Shown piece by piece: positions 28,201-43,200 of a stretch of DNA of 64,000 nt. Position numbers and translations under genes: made by a program. The notes under the pieces were generated by a model. That model was not told the DNA's origin and searched no databases. It saw nothing but the letters and a program-made list of their open reading frames with translations. The stretch is from Formicarius rufipectus (Eukaryota > Chordata > Aves > Passeriformes > Formicariidae): NCBI GenBank assembly GCA_013399695.1, contig VXAU01000760.1, positions 4,696,967 to 4,760,966 on the forward strand. Direction: 5' to 3'. Each line of letters starts with the position of its first letter. Within the stretch, counting starts at the first letter, position 1.

Positions 28201-31200
28201 AGTGATTTGTGCCTGTGTTTTAAAAATACTTTACAAGTTTATGCAGTGAACTGTGGAACAATCAGCAGGTGCAGCACAACGAGCACTGACTGCTTACAGG
28301 CACGAGATGACAATACAGGAACTGAATCTGTACTTTCCTGTGGTTGTCTTACATTGTTGTTTGCTTTTCAGATTGAGAAAGTGTGTCTGTCTCAGACATC
28401 TGTGCCGTGCCTGTGTCAGGGTATCTCCAAGAATGTACTGAGTGAAGCACAGTTAGTAATGTCACATACACACGTAATGTGGTGGAAAAATCTAACCCAT
28501 TATATTAATGATAACTCAGAACTAGATCTGGTAGAATTCCCTTGACCCTAAAAACACAGCACTGAGTGGATAATTAAAAAGAAACTTTGCTTCCTTACCA
28601 AAGTTGCTTGAACAATAATTGCTTTCCAGAGTCCCACTCCTTTTACACTTTTGCTGGCACAGGGCAGCTGTAGGTTTCACAACTTTTTGAAGAGAAAAAG
28701 TTAAATTGCAACCGGAATGAAGTATTTGGCACAAATGCAAACCAGTATGTTTAACAACAACAACAAAAAAAAAGTCAATAATCCTGATGTACACGTGAAC
28801 TAGATCTGGCATTGCAAGGGATGAACACCACACTAACAATATTCCTTTCCTCACCCATCACCTCCAATCATGATCTTTTGAGGTGTCTCAACTGTGTGCT
28901 GTTCTAGTGACCTGACAGAATGGAATGTTACAGAAAATTTGTGTGTGATCACGGTGAGATCTTAAATATGAAGCCAAGTGCTGCTGCCATGCAGCCCTAG
29001 TAGGACACTTGAAATATTACAACATGATATTACAGTAATGCTTCCAAGGGAGGGGGTGGCCTTTTATTGGAAATTACTGTACTGTGATGGAAGGGATCAG
29101 AGTTCAAATTCCTGACTTCTTTTTTTTCTGAATTTTTCACATAGCTTCTTGACATGTAGTACTGCATACTTTTTATTCAAGACGTTTTGAAACACAAGTT
29201 CGAAGTACTTATTTAACATTAGGGATTGTCATTCCCTTTCAGAAATGGAATGCTTTGTTTATAAACAACTGAATACACTTGGTATCTTTTCCCTTCTTGG
29301 GTGTATCTTAATAGCCTCTGTACTTCGCTCAGCTGACCCTTCCTACATAACACATCAGGATGCAGTACTGTAAGGCTTTTATGTCCTTTTCAAGTTTGCT
29401 TGAAATAGGTCATTGATATCATAATTACTAGAAACATGGAGGTAAGATAGATTTTTTTAAAAATGTATTTATAACATTTATTTATTTCTTCAAATACTAA
29501 TATTTTTTATGTAACATAGAGACAGGTAATTCTTAGAAGTGCCTACTAAAGTTGAATATTTTATTCAGGCCCAGAGTTCGGTGCAAGTTTGAACAGATCA
29601 GTATTTGAACTGGACACTTCTTAATGCAAATGATTGCTCAGATATTTAACTGAACTGCAGAGGTTTGGTTTGCTTTGGTTTGTTTTTAAGGTCAGAAATG
29701 CCTACACCATGCACAGCTCATCAGACATTGAAAGGACTTCTTACTTCTGTCTGCCTGACAAGTCCTTCTGAACACCTTCCCTCTCTGGTCCTTTCTCAGA
29801 TGGATCTGCCCGTTTTTATTTCCTAACACTGATGTCACAAACATTGACTGGGAGTTAATTGTGGAGTTCACCTCTCTTGCATGTGCAACACAAACAGCTC
29901 AGAGAGTGAAAAGATGGCAAACCCTGAGCACGGCACGGGGAGAGAACTGACAGCCTGGGCTACCTGGGACCCCTGTTTGAACTAACAACTGCCTTACCAA
30001 GTGCCTTACAGTGAGGAAGAACTGAATTATTTATTGTCAGAGCAGCAGTCACATCAGAATGATTTGCAGGTCATTATGATTTCATTTTTATAATGTTTAT
30101 TTTCATCTATTTTAAATACGTTTTGTTAGCAGTGTTTAAACACCACAGCTTCTTGGTTTCCTGCTGACAGGCCACTGCTGTCCTGACTTTTGATGCATTT
30201 TAAGTATAAATCAGGTTATGTCTTGCAAAAACATCATAAATAATTTGGTCTTCTGCTATAACTGCATCTTAAATCTCTCACATTTGGGTTACAGAAATTC
30301 AAAGAATTTATCCCTTCAGTATCTCATTAATGGGCTAATTTTGGCAATACCTTCAGAAAAATCCCACTCTGATCTTTCATATATGCTGTCTAGTCTAAAA
30401 TATAAAAGGAATCTTATTTTTAGTGTGACATATTTCTTCATAAGTTCCTATCCCTGATTTTTTTAAACTATGAATAATTCTAGGAGAGTGTCACAGTGAC
30501 AGGATGTTTTACATATCAACTTCTAGAGAAGAAAGTTCCTTTAAATGAAACTATTTCCTAAAATATTTGGAACTTCTTATACTGAAAAAGTTTGCTCATC
30601 TATTCTTCTATTGCATTTGCTGGTTAACTGTCCAAAGTTGAGAAGAGGCAGGAAGATTCTCTCAGGTGGAGTGAGCTACTGTTACACTGAACTGGAGCCT
30701 GGACAGATTTACTTTTAATAATGTTTAGTAGATTCTCCCTTGAGTATATTAATTGTAATTAATTCCCTTGACATTTGAAATACTAACAAACCATAAAACT
30801 TTATTTTTTAATATACTTTCTATTACTTATTTCTGTAGACCTCTCCTTGTCCTGGAACAATTAATTTTTCTAAGAAAAGAAATATAGCCAGTAAAACTTA
30901 CTGGAGGTAGCAGGGACTGTTGTGGTCGTAGGTTGAACTGTAGTTGTGGGTAACTTTTTTGGTCTAAATTTATAGTGGCCAATAAAACCATCAGCTGTTA
31001 AGCTTAAATCGGACAAAAACTGAATGAGCAACTCATTTCTCTCAGACAGAATAGGCCTGAAATAGAAAAACAAAATATTTCCATTATTTTGAATGTCAAA
31101 GCCATAAAGCATTAATAGCGTTCTTTAAAAAAAAATTAAAAAGAGAGTGCTTCTCTTTAATTCCTGGTCTGGATGCAATAGCTGCCTTCAGACTAATACT

Positions 31201-34200
31201 GAAAAACATGTGGTTCGTTGCTGGTGTGTCACACACTAGTGGTTGGAGGATGGAACTCATTTTGATGAATCACCCAGAACTCCAATTCCTGAAGGTCATG
31301 TCAATATGACTGTCCTTAAATTCTTGTGTGTGAATTCACTGCAGACCTCACTTCCACGGAATGGAAGAGGCCACCTTAACACAGTGAGAAAACACACTGA
31401 AAAAATATTAAGTATGTTGGGAAGGTAAGTGAATGAAGGTTTTTTTAAAATTTGTTGTTGCTTAATGAAAAACATGTTACACATTTGGAAGGGCTTAAGA
31501 AAATTATTTCAGTTTTGGATTCTGTAACTCTTCAACAAAACCACCAAAATTAAAATGTTTTGGGTTATTATTTCTGTGGGCTTTTTGTCAATTATTAGAT
31601 ATTCATTACCAAGGCCTTGAAGAGGTAATAGAGTTACTTTCTTAGGATGTGAAATATCACAGACCAGCCTTGCTCAGTGTATTCATTCTTAATTCACAAC
31701 TGCACAGTCCCCTCTGTGACACTGTAACTGCCTCTGGATGGGCTGCAGTAAGACTTCACTCAAGACTACTGTTTGGGAAAATCACATGGAATCCAAATCT
31801 AGACAAAGCAGCACTTCTCTTATTCTTTTGACCTTTCCACAAACGTGGTGTCAATATTAATAATTAGTACACAATTTTTTCAAGCAAAACCAGTTTTAGG
31901 AAAGGAGGAAAAATAAATATGGGGCAAAAGTATCTTGGTGAAGGGAGAAGAAAATAGCAAGTGATTTTAAGTTGTAGTTTTACTAAAATGACTTTGTTGT
32001 TTCTTCCCAGCAAGTCTGACAGAGCTCATGAGCAAGACTTCTTCAAAACACTTAATCAGTCCCTTGAAGTAAAAACTTGTCACCATCTCCCAGTTTTTCT
32101 GGCAGATTTTCCCAAATCAGTTTAGTCTGATGGCAGAGTCTGACACAAACAGTAAGTGCCTGGTTATCTGGAATGCTCTGCTCTGGGAGTTGCAGATCAT
32201 GCTTTTCTTGCTGCAGCATTGGCACAGGCTGTGGATGTAGGAGTGCACTGATTATCTGCTTCCTCAACTCCAGGATACATGGCCAAATCTGAAAAATCTG
32301 ACCCAGTCTGTGTACCCTGTCTTTTTAAAGAGTGGCTGAAAGGGAAATAAGTCAGATAAAGCGATTTAGGAGCTAGAGAGCTCAGCTGGATCCTTTCAGT
32401 ATCTATAATCCAAACATACATATAAAGTTATGTTGATGTTCAGCTACCATTAGTATTGGTATTATACCGATATCAATAGCATTATGATTAGTACTGGTGT
32501 TATTAGACAGTGGCCTAATGAGGCTTGTGGGACAGGAGAGAACATGGGTTGGAGCCAGGGCTAGTCATGGAGAGAGAAAAATGAGAAAACCTAGAGAGAG
32601 ACAAGATACTAAGCAACTCCTAGAAGTTCAACTGGAGGCATAAAATGTCACGTTTAATTAAAAAAAATAATAAAAATCTTTCAGAAGTCTAGGACAAAAC
32701 TGTAACTATGTTATGACACCCAGAGCAGTGAAGTTGAAAATTCAGGGAGGGTACTCACGCTGGGGGGCTGTCTCCGCAGTACTTCCCAATCCTTTTAGCA
32801 TCGTTGACTTCCCCACCATTAAACACTGCTACATAGTCATATCTGCAGTAGTTGTCTCTCTCCACATCAAACTTCTCGAACTTCAACTCTATTAGCTACA
32901 GGGGAAATGTAAATAACTCATTTATTGGTGCTTCTTGTAGTAAGTGACATCCTCATGTGAAGATGATTTTTTTTTTCCCCCCATAAAGTCCTTAATGGAC
33001 TTAATTGCAAATTACTTTGATCCACGTGACCTCTCCAACAAATAGTTCAACATATGACTAATATTCTATAAAACATTTTCTTCTCAAATGTATGCAAGTA
33101 GCTTCTGATGAAGTTATTTTTATGAGTGAATGAAAATGAGGTAGTAGGTGTTAAGTGTTACGCTGCTTTTAAAATAACTGTAACAAGTAAAAACCACAGA
33201 AAAGGAGCTTTTAGTGTTATTTCATCATTCAAGATATGCTAAAGAAAAAGCAAAGGCAAAGTTGGTAAGAGCCAGTTCACTGACTTCATTAACAGCAGGG
33301 TTTGAATCCTTGTGACTGCCAATGCTGTGTGCACTTGATGCAAAATTAAAACCACTGGAAATTAAAATAGTGATAGAAATAAAATTAGCAGAGTAAGACT
33401 AAACCCATGAGAAAGTAAGCAGTTAAAGGAATTTTGTCTTCATGTTGGATTTCCATATATGTAGAGGCTCTACAAGTCTGGTACTTCCAGTGCTGATGTT
33501 ATTATCTCCACTTACTTGTTTTTATGGAATTTTCTATGTAAGGAAGAAACACAATGGACAAGAAAGCAGAAATGGAATCTGTGACTCTGAAATGAAGTCT
33601 TGCACAATGACTCTGTCAATCATGTGTAGCAAGGAAGGGAAACACAACCTAACTACTCCATGGAAACAGAGGTAATGTATGCATTTAGGTTGCTTCATTA
33701 TATGAAACACAACAGTATTTAAATCATCTTCCTATAAATAGCACAAATGAGGCTTGAATGACAACAATGAATTGTGTTGATTGTAGATAGCCAGGATTTC
33801 TTTTTAAAGGTCTGTCTCAAAGATGGTATTAAAACTTCTAAGACTATACAAAGAAAAAGGAATAATTTGTACATGACATACACTTTAATTTACTGACATA
33901 GTAAAAATTATCTTATTCTATTTTCATTGCAATGATAGCCTGTTATCACCTGATGTCTTAGTTTTGCCTGAATATGCTTTTGCACTGTTCATATGTTTAA
34001 GGTATAATTTGTTTCCCATAAGTATGAGTAGCCTTGGGAGACTTGGTTTCAGAGATGACTAACGGGCTTGTTCCAAAACCCTTGGCAGCATGATGAAAAA
34101 ATGCCCTTTAAATGGAAGTATCCATCTGAATAATATGCTTGTGATCAAAAAACTGGGAATAGAACTGCAACTGGGAATAGAGATGCCAAATTTTTCCACA

Positions 34201-37200
34201 GGAGGCAAAACAATAGGCCATAATATCTACTTCATCATTGTTCATAAGTGCATCTTGCACTAATAAGTATTTCATGATAGAAACTGTTTCATGATCAGGA
34301 GAAACTCCTTGATCTTCTGTAATACACAAACTAATTATTGGTTTGTATTTGCGGCAACAAAGCAAGAGTGCCTTGTTTTATAGCTCACATACTTATGAAA
34401 TTCAAATAGAGAAAATGACACCTAAACTTTGGCAAGTGAAGACAGAGGAGCTTTTTATGTGCACTTGAAGAGAGATGCTTAGTCACTACTTCTTCAGAAA
34501 TTGCTGTTGTCACTGTCAAAATTCTGCCTTATTTGCATGCAAACAACCACTGCTGCAGTACCTGACTAGTATATATTTGGAAACAGGTAGATTTATGGAG
34601 CAGGATCATCAAAAGGCACAAGATATAATGCCCTTATTTTTATGCTTATATAGCCTTTCTGAAATCTTCTCTGTGAGCTTAGGAGGAGTTCTTAGGCTTA
34701 TCTAGAGACATTTGGAAAAAACCAAAGTAATCTGCAGTTTACAGATAAGGTTTTAAAAATAACCACCTATCTGTAGGATTGTTACATGACCTGTATGTAG
34801 CAAACAAGGAATGTGGATTAAAGAGAAGTACAGGAAAGAATAAGCAGGCATACTGCTTCAGTTCAAGGGAGAAACTATCTTGGTAAATGGGAAAGTATGA
34901 AAGATCAGAAGAATATGTTTATCTGGGGCAGCTTTTTTATTTTGAGGATTACAGCCATGAGCAGAGGATGAAGAAGAAAGTTGCCTTTGCATGTAAATGA
35001 ATTAAAAAAGTGGATGTGGCAAGAAAAGCAACCCACCAAACATGCTTGGCAACCAAAACATTCAGTCAATGTAGACCTCCTGCCAAGGTACAGAGCAGAT
35101 GGCTCAACAGCAACTAGCAAATGTGGAGCTCGAACTGAGATCAGCCCTACAGCGAAGGGAACACACTTGTGTTCACCACGTGTGGCACGTGAGCCCTCTC
35201 GGTTTGCTGTCACATCTCCTCAGGTCTTAATGAAGCGGTAACATATGCTCTCCTGGCATCTGGCTAACCAAGCATGTTATGAGGCGGAGCCTTCAACACA
35301 GGAGAGAAAACAAACTTTATGACATGCACAGGACAAAGCCAAATATATTCCCTGTGGTTTAAGCAGAATAACATAATTTCTGCTTTTAGTAAATTCAATC
35401 AGCTCTGCCTGGGTACTTCACTAACAAATTGCAACAACACCAAAAATGCTCAGATGTTGTTTGACTTAAACATAGCACTGGTCACCATCACTTTTGGTGC
35501 TGAGATGATCACCTGCCCTAACTTAATTTGGGTAACACTTTGTGAATTAACAGAATTATCTTAAACCCTGGTTTGAAAGCCTCACCAGAGATGCTTCAAC
35601 AGGCTTCGTTCAGGGGACACCCCAGCGAGGGGCAGGGGAGCACAGGAGGTGCTGCAGGGAGAGCGGCTCTGGGGTGAGTCCCTGCAGGCTGAGCCGCGCC
35701 CGCCGCAGCGCCTTACCTGGTTCTTGGGGGCCACGATGTGCCAGGAGCAGCTCACTCCCGCGGGGTAGTCTCGCTCCGGCCAGTTGGGCGTCTGGAAGGA
35801 CCCCGAGGGCTTCTCCAGTCGTCCCCCACAGTACTGGTCCCCTGCAATACACACCCCGAGCTGACCGGAGCACAGAGGGGCAGACACAGCCGGCTGACGC
35901 CCTCGGGGAGGGAGACCTGACACATCCCGCTGCCTCTGCCACGGCCCCACCACAGCACACGGCTGAGCCTTCAGCTCAGCTGGTGGCACCTCTGGGAAAA
36001 TGTATTTGGTAAAGGGCAGCAAAAAACCAGAGAAGCGTTCCTGCGAACACTGGGGCTAGAAGAGGAGGGGGAGAAGCCACAGGGACTGGAGCAGCCATCC
36101 TGCCGCCCATGGGCAGCTGTGCATTCCCAAAGGAATGGCAGCCTATGGACGGTTCATGACGGAGACGGGTCTTTCTCTCTGTATCTCCTCCCCACAGTCC
36201 CAAATTACAAAGCTACCTCAGGTACATAATCCTTATTTACAATATTGTTACAAGCTTCCTTTATTATATTAACTATATCAGGGCACAGTTGTTTAAGGTA
36301 TCTTTCAAGAAGTTCTCAATACAGAGCTTCAGCTAGAAGACTGGATAAATTACTCATCACCTGCGGTGTCTGCCCAACGACTTGCCTAGTCTGGTGTTAT
36401 GCCAATAGCAAAAACCTTGAAAAACAGTCACTCAGTGGGGCAGTGCCACCTGCCTGTGATCTCCCAGCCTCTCACAGGTCATACTCTTCCCAAGCATGAG
36501 GTAATGCCTTTAACAATACCTGACAAATCTTTTTTCAATGTTCTTCTAAGTGTTTTTAAACCAGTGCAGAAATGTTCCCTGGCACAGCATTCCACCACTT
36601 CTAAGCTCATTGAGAAAAATCATCCTGTCCTTTCCTCTGTAGCCACTTGCTCATCTGGTTTTAATACTGGAAGAGACAGGGACTGTGATCCCCATTCACT
36701 TTCTCTGTTTATGATTTTAGAGCCCTCTCCTTATACTCCCTTTGACCTTCTCTTTTTCAGCATGAAGAAGATCATGTTGTGCAGTTGATATATGTGTACA
36801 TGAGGTTCTTTAACTCTATTATGCTTCTTGTTCTCTGATTGCTTCTGATAGTTTTAATATATTCTGTTCTGAGATGGGAACATTAGAATGGCACACATTG
36901 TTTGAGATGTAGATACATTATGGATTTATAGTGGCATAATTTTTTGTTATTGTTTAGCCTTTATTCTCTTTTCTAAAAATTGTTAGAGTTTCTGGGGTTT
37001 TTTTAATACCTATTAAGCACTGGATTGATGCTCAACTATTGTTTTCATAAATTATCTATTTTAAACCTAACATCTCATTCCTAAGCAGCAATAGTCAATT
37101 CAGAACCTGCTGTACTGTTACAAAGTTAGGATGTTTTTCCCTTATTTGCAACATTTAACTATACTGAATTTCATCTGACATTTTATCACAGAATATGCTG

Positions 37201-40200
37201 AGTTGAAAGGCATGCACAAGGATTGTTGAGTCCTGCCATGGGCCCTGCACAGGACCAGCCCCAAGAGTCACATCATATGCCTGAGAGTATCATCCAAATA
37301 CTTCTTGAAGTCTCGCAGGGTTGGTGCTGTGACCCCTGCTCTGGGGAACCTGTTCAGTGCCCAACCACCCTCTGGGGGAAGAAACTCTAATATCCAACCT
37401 AACCCTCCCCTGACACAACTTCAGGCTATTCCCTTGGATCCTGTCACCGGTCACCACAGAGAAGAGATCAGTGTCTGCCCCTCATAAGAGAGTTCTAACT
37501 GCAATGAGGTCTCCCTTCAGTTATTGACCAGCTATTACCATTTCACTACAAGGCACAGTTCTTCCATTACTCTTAAAATTGTCAGCCCTTCTTTCTACTT
37601 CTTTGATTAATATGGGTAAACAGTTATACTTTGCTATTTGCTAAGCAAGATAATGAATATATCGAACAGCACAATCTCCAATATCTCTGCCATTACCTCT
37701 TTTTAAGCATTAATGTGGCTCTCCATAGAGCTGTACCATTATAATTGTCTTTGGCATGTACATAACAAATTACCTCTTTCGTGTGGTTCTGCAGCAGAAA
37801 ACTTGGCAATGAATCCACTTCCAGCAGTATTAGCATCTGAAGTCATCTGTACCAGCATTTTATTGCTGTTGGACACGAGGGCACCTGGTTTCACAGTGCC
37901 ACAGAACCTGCCGATGCGCTGCCCGTTGGCGTGGCCGTTGTATATATCCACAAAATCATAGCGGCACAGGTTGTCACTCTCCAGGTCTAAGTATCGAAAA
38001 GAAAGAACCACCACTTTTCCCTCTGGGACCTGCAGAGAGAGACAGAAAGAAAGAAGAGAGAGGGACAGGAAGGGAACGAGGGAGAAGTGCATCTTGAAAT
38101 GTGACTGACTCCATTCATCCATTGCATCCCATTGTCTGAGTCACTGTTTTCATACCCTCCACTTCTCACCAGGTAAGCTCTTTTTGGCAATTATGCTCCA
38201 GGCAAAGCAGTTTTTACACTAATTTGGACCAATCCTAAATACAAAGCTGTGACCATCTTTTGCCATTATCTTATTTCTGATCCACAGTATCCTCTAGTCA
38301 GGCTCATGCAGTTAATTATAAACCATCACCACTCAGTTCAGCTTGGCGCGTTTCTCTTATTTTCTGCTGAAAGTATGGAACCGGCTATGCAGCTCCCTGT
38401 CACCAAGTAAACTGAGGATGAGATTAACATGGAACAAGCAATTTAGCATTTTGAAATGGCCTTTCTCATTTGTATTATCAAGTTTCATAGTTCAAACGAT
38501 TTTTTTCTTATTTACTGACACATATTTGTAATAAAATTGGAAACTTTATGGCTAACACTGTACAACACTAATATTTAGTTACTGAAGTGGCTGCAGTGAA
38601 AGAATTATATTTGGAAAGACTATGTGAAACTATAAACAGACAATTCAAAAGAACCATTAGTGGGTGTTCTCAATAGAGAAGAGTCTTGTTTTCTGAAACA
38701 TCTGAAGAAACATAAGGCAGGGCAAATCTTCTTATATGTCTGCATCTGTGGACATTTCAAAAGAGACAAGAGTGCTGAGAAGAATGTAAATTAAGACAGA
38801 ATAATAGTTTACAAAGAGAACATTTCCTGGGATAGAGTTGCAAACTTTTAAGGGGAAAAGCAGCATACTGAGAAGTGAAGATTATTCTAACACAGCACTT
38901 AATGCTATGTAACAGGACAGGAAGAAGGGAAACAGTATTTTAAAATATAGAGAGACCCTGGACAGGCAAGTGTAATTATCTGCATTCAATCCATAGCCTG
39001 GTAGAGTGTCTAGCTATTAAAATAATTGCAGCTGTTTTGCTTTACTGAGACACTACTATAATTTTCTGCTTTAAACACACACAATATATCTGCAGTTAGT
39101 TCATATTTAAGCCACGTTATTTAAGAGTTCATTAATTTTTTTCATTCCTTAACAGTGACTCATTTTAAAACACCAGTGTGAGATAAACTAAAACTAAACT
39201 GTTCCTAAATGAAATTGTCAAACAGTGTTTTAATATTGTGAGTCTCAACAGTTAAAAATTACTTATCAGGTCAGGTACAGATAGAAGAGCTATAGATGGG
39301 AGTGACCACTGAACCCACAGAAGATACCAATACAGGCAGCAGCTCTAGATGTAGTGAAAGATGCGCTGTAGGTGTGTTAAGGTGACTCATTCATGTGGCT
39401 GCTTTTACATTCAGTGCTGATGCTGGGCCTGCAGCAGGACAGACTTTTGCTTGAGCTGTTCTCAGCTGCCCAGGGCCCACAGGCTGACCAGCCCCACTAC
39501 AGTTTCTGTATCTGGTTTCAGAGTATTTTCCTTTAAGCTCAAAGTTCTCTCAAAACTGCATTCAGTTCCCCTGTGCTGACGTACATCACTACTGCTCCAT
39601 CAAAACCACAAAACTCACCCCATCTTGAATCTACTCCTTGACTCACTGCTCTTGTAACTAAACCTCTTATTATTGCATTCACTTGTCTTCTGTTCTGAAT
39701 CACTAAGGAGCATTAAGACATGGTCATTTTAAAAGAAAATGAGCTAAAATGAATTTGATATTCCTGTCAGAAGACTTGAATATTATTTGTGGTTATACTA
39801 AAAACTCTGTGTGACTGGACAAATCAATTCAGAAATATTGACTCTAAAGTTAGTCAGATAGTCTGATTTAGGCAGTTAAATTACAGCAGCCTTTTTTTCC
39901 AGCAGTATGTATGTAAAATAACATATGCTCTTTTGGGGTGGAACACTCGTTATTTACAACTTTGTACAACAGGATGCAAAAGAGGTGACCTTTAAAGGTT
40001 ATCATGTTTTAAAGCAGACTGAGCTGTTACACCCACAATTTTAAGATTGTCCAACATTTTCCATTACAGTGTCTTGCAGCTTTGGCTACAAGTTACCCAT
40101 CTTTAAGAAGTTTCCCCTTTTGCTTCCTGTTTCTGAAAGTTGAGCAGAAGTTGCTCTAGCATATTAGATTAAGCACTTTTATTAACACTTATGGGATTTT

Positions 40201-43200
40201 TCCCGAGTTTCTCAGCTTGAATTGCTCCTTTGAATATACCTGCTCCCTCCCAGTGTTTGAAGAAGGAAGTGGAAATGTGAGAGATGGCTGGTTCTGGGGT
40301 AAGAAAAGGTCTTTTCGCTGTCCATGTGGAAATGCATTCAGCTTTAGCCAAGTGGTTACCCCTCAGCATCGCTGGTGGTGCTCACTGAGAGCTCTGTTCC
40401 AGCACTGACCCAGGGCTGCTCTGCTCTCAGCAGCCTCAGGGCACTTGGTCCTACCCCCAGGTATTCCACTTTCTCATGCTGCCCCAAGGGGACAGAGGGA
40501 ACCAGGACATGGGATTGACCCCACACAGGAGGGAGAATGCACAGGCAAAGCTGCCCAACTCCAAACTGCAAGCCAGTCATTCACTCAAGTCTTACATCTT
40601 CTGCTTCATGGTACAAGTAATTGTGTGCAGTGCTGTGTGCTTCCTTCTCCTCTCTCCACTACTGGCTATGTTACACTATACAACATTGCACTGTCTAATT
40701 ACATTCACTATAGTTTTAGCTTCTGTTAGTTCAGCCTGTTTGAACTTGGCCAAGACTGTTTCTCACATACGTACTGACTTTCTAAGTTTTGTTTCATGGC
40801 AGTTTGTAAAAGAATGTGAAGGAAAAACTGAGACACATGATCATGAATATTTAATAAGTAGCCTGCTCCAGGTTTTAATTGTTAGAATAATCTTTGTCAC
40901 ATTTAATTGAATTTGGGGAAGTAAGAAATTTAGAGAACTGTGTGGGGCCCTTAATCACAGTCACTACTTACAGCCATTACTTTATAAAATAATGTACTTG
41001 CTTATTAAAATAATATGTCATTCACAAAAACAACCATTTTTTCCCAGTATGGTAAATGAACTAAATTTTGTGGTCCTACTGGATGACAATCAGGAGTGCA
41101 GAGGATGGTGGTTCCCTATTCTGGCAGCAGCTCCTCCAGCTACCATTTTGCTTTTTTAAATGTTGAAAACTAATGTGCTAAAATCTGCCAATGTTTATCC
41201 TAGGAATTTAAAATATTGTTCCATGAGAAACACAGGGGAGAAAGCAAAGGCTGGTGTGACTCAGTATTGTTTACTCTGAGCCATGTCCGAGTCTGATGCA
41301 GTAAGATGATGGGATACCTCAGAGAAAGAACTGGAAGGAATTCCAACTCTTTGAAAAAAGGAGGGGCAGGGGGAAAGAGGGAGGAATCAAAGGAAAAATG
41401 ATGTGATGCTTCCTCTGCAGGGTGTGCCTTATTTTTGCTTTATCCATCCAGCTGGTATCTTTCAACAACAGAGGCACTTCAGATTCTGCCTCTCCTTGTC
41501 ACAGAGATGGGAACCGACACAGTCACTCTCTGCTTCCCTTTTGATTTTAACTCTGTGAACTTCTTCAGCATCAAAAATTATGATGCTAAACTCATGTGAA
41601 GAATACCTTACTCCTACTGAAGGCTAGACGAATTTTAGGAGTTTTCCTAGAGCATAATTCCCTAAAATCATATGTGTAGGTTACTCATTTGTTCAAAAGG
41701 GCATGATTATTTCATATATAGACCCCACCTCATAGGGTCCCTAGATTGTCTCTGGTTATTACTATTATACCTTATACAGTTGTTATTATTATACCTGTTG
41801 CAGGTATTTCATACAATGCCAATTCAAAGTTAAAGTAGTGAAGCTCTTTTTCTGATGTTTTTCTGACTGAACACAAAGCCCTCTTCATCAAAATTATGGG
41901 TTTACATTATTTACTTTGAAAATAGTCCTTTGGTGGGGAAAAACCCTTAAATGCCAACTTTTGTTAATACAGGTTGCCTAATTTTTAAACCTGTGTTGTA
42001 CAGGGGTTTAATACATTTTGATATATGTTCAATACCAAATGTTTTGCCATAGCAGTCCTAGGTAGAGTTGAAAAATACATCAGCTGCCTGCATGCCAAAT
42101 GTATTATTTCTCTCTACTGAGTATGAATATGGGAGTTATTTGGAGTTACATCCTGGGAAGAACTAAAATTCCTGCCTAGTGCCTTGTACTCTAGCTGCAA
42201 TTTTAACAAATTTGTATTAGCTTGCTCTTCCTGACAAAGACACTAGACTCTGTTCATCTCTTTTCTGGCAAGACAACTATGTGTAAAAGATCTGTTCTCT
42301 ACTAGAAGGGCGTTTTACAATGGTATGGGAAAATAAATGCTTAAAACATAGAAAAAATTATTTAAAATATTTCACTCCCTCAGGGCAGATTCCCAACTTC
42401 CCTGATAAGTAAAGTTTTCAAGCCTTGCTTATTGCCAGCAAACCTGCTGTAACACAGCTCCTGAACCTATAAAAACATAACCTTACATAACTCTGACAGT
42501 TTTCAGTATTATTGTTGCACATAAAGTTGTTGGAGTTTTATGGGAACTGAGCAGACTGCCAGAAAACCACAGGACAGCAGTCCAGATTCTCGGACTATGT
42601 GACATTTATGTGAGGTGATGGCCAAGAAGGATTACAGAGTATTAAAAGTAAATGTATATGACATATTTGAGATAAAGCTATATACATTACTATAGGAAAG
42701 GAAATAGCTGTACAAATTACGTCTTAGCAAAGCCAAGCAAAAGCTGCTGGGTAATCTGCCAAGGCTGTAATATAACCACAAGCATGTGCTGAACACTTCT
42801 TAGAGCTCTTAGAATAGAGAAGCTGTTTTCTTTAGCCAGCTGAAAAAGTCCCAGTCTCTTGAAATAACAGAACCATAATTGAGCAAGAGAGACTCTTCCA
42901 GCTTTAGCAAACCAGTTGGAAAGATTTCAGATGATACCTGAAAGCTACATTGCTTTATCTGTATTACCCATAACATTTTCTAAATGTATTTTCTTCTAAA
43001 GAATGAATTAGCTGTCATTCTGCCTCTCTGTGCATTTCTTCTCCAGACAATGAGATCCTGTAGTTGAGAAAACAGATTAATGCTTCTCGTGACCCAGACA
43101 CAAAGTGAATCAACGTCTCTTTCAGTCTTGCAGACTTGTCAGATCCTGCATTAGGCAGAGTGTTTTCAGGAAGGTGTTCACAGCCCTTGGCTAAAACGGA

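Noticed and set aside
35582..36022. Minus-strand open frame of 146 codons starting upstream of PCOLCE2 exon 4
   Set aside because: Only 35717-35841 is coding; the rest is intron kept open by high GC. A clear acceptor (tattgcag) and donor (gtaagg) bound the exon.
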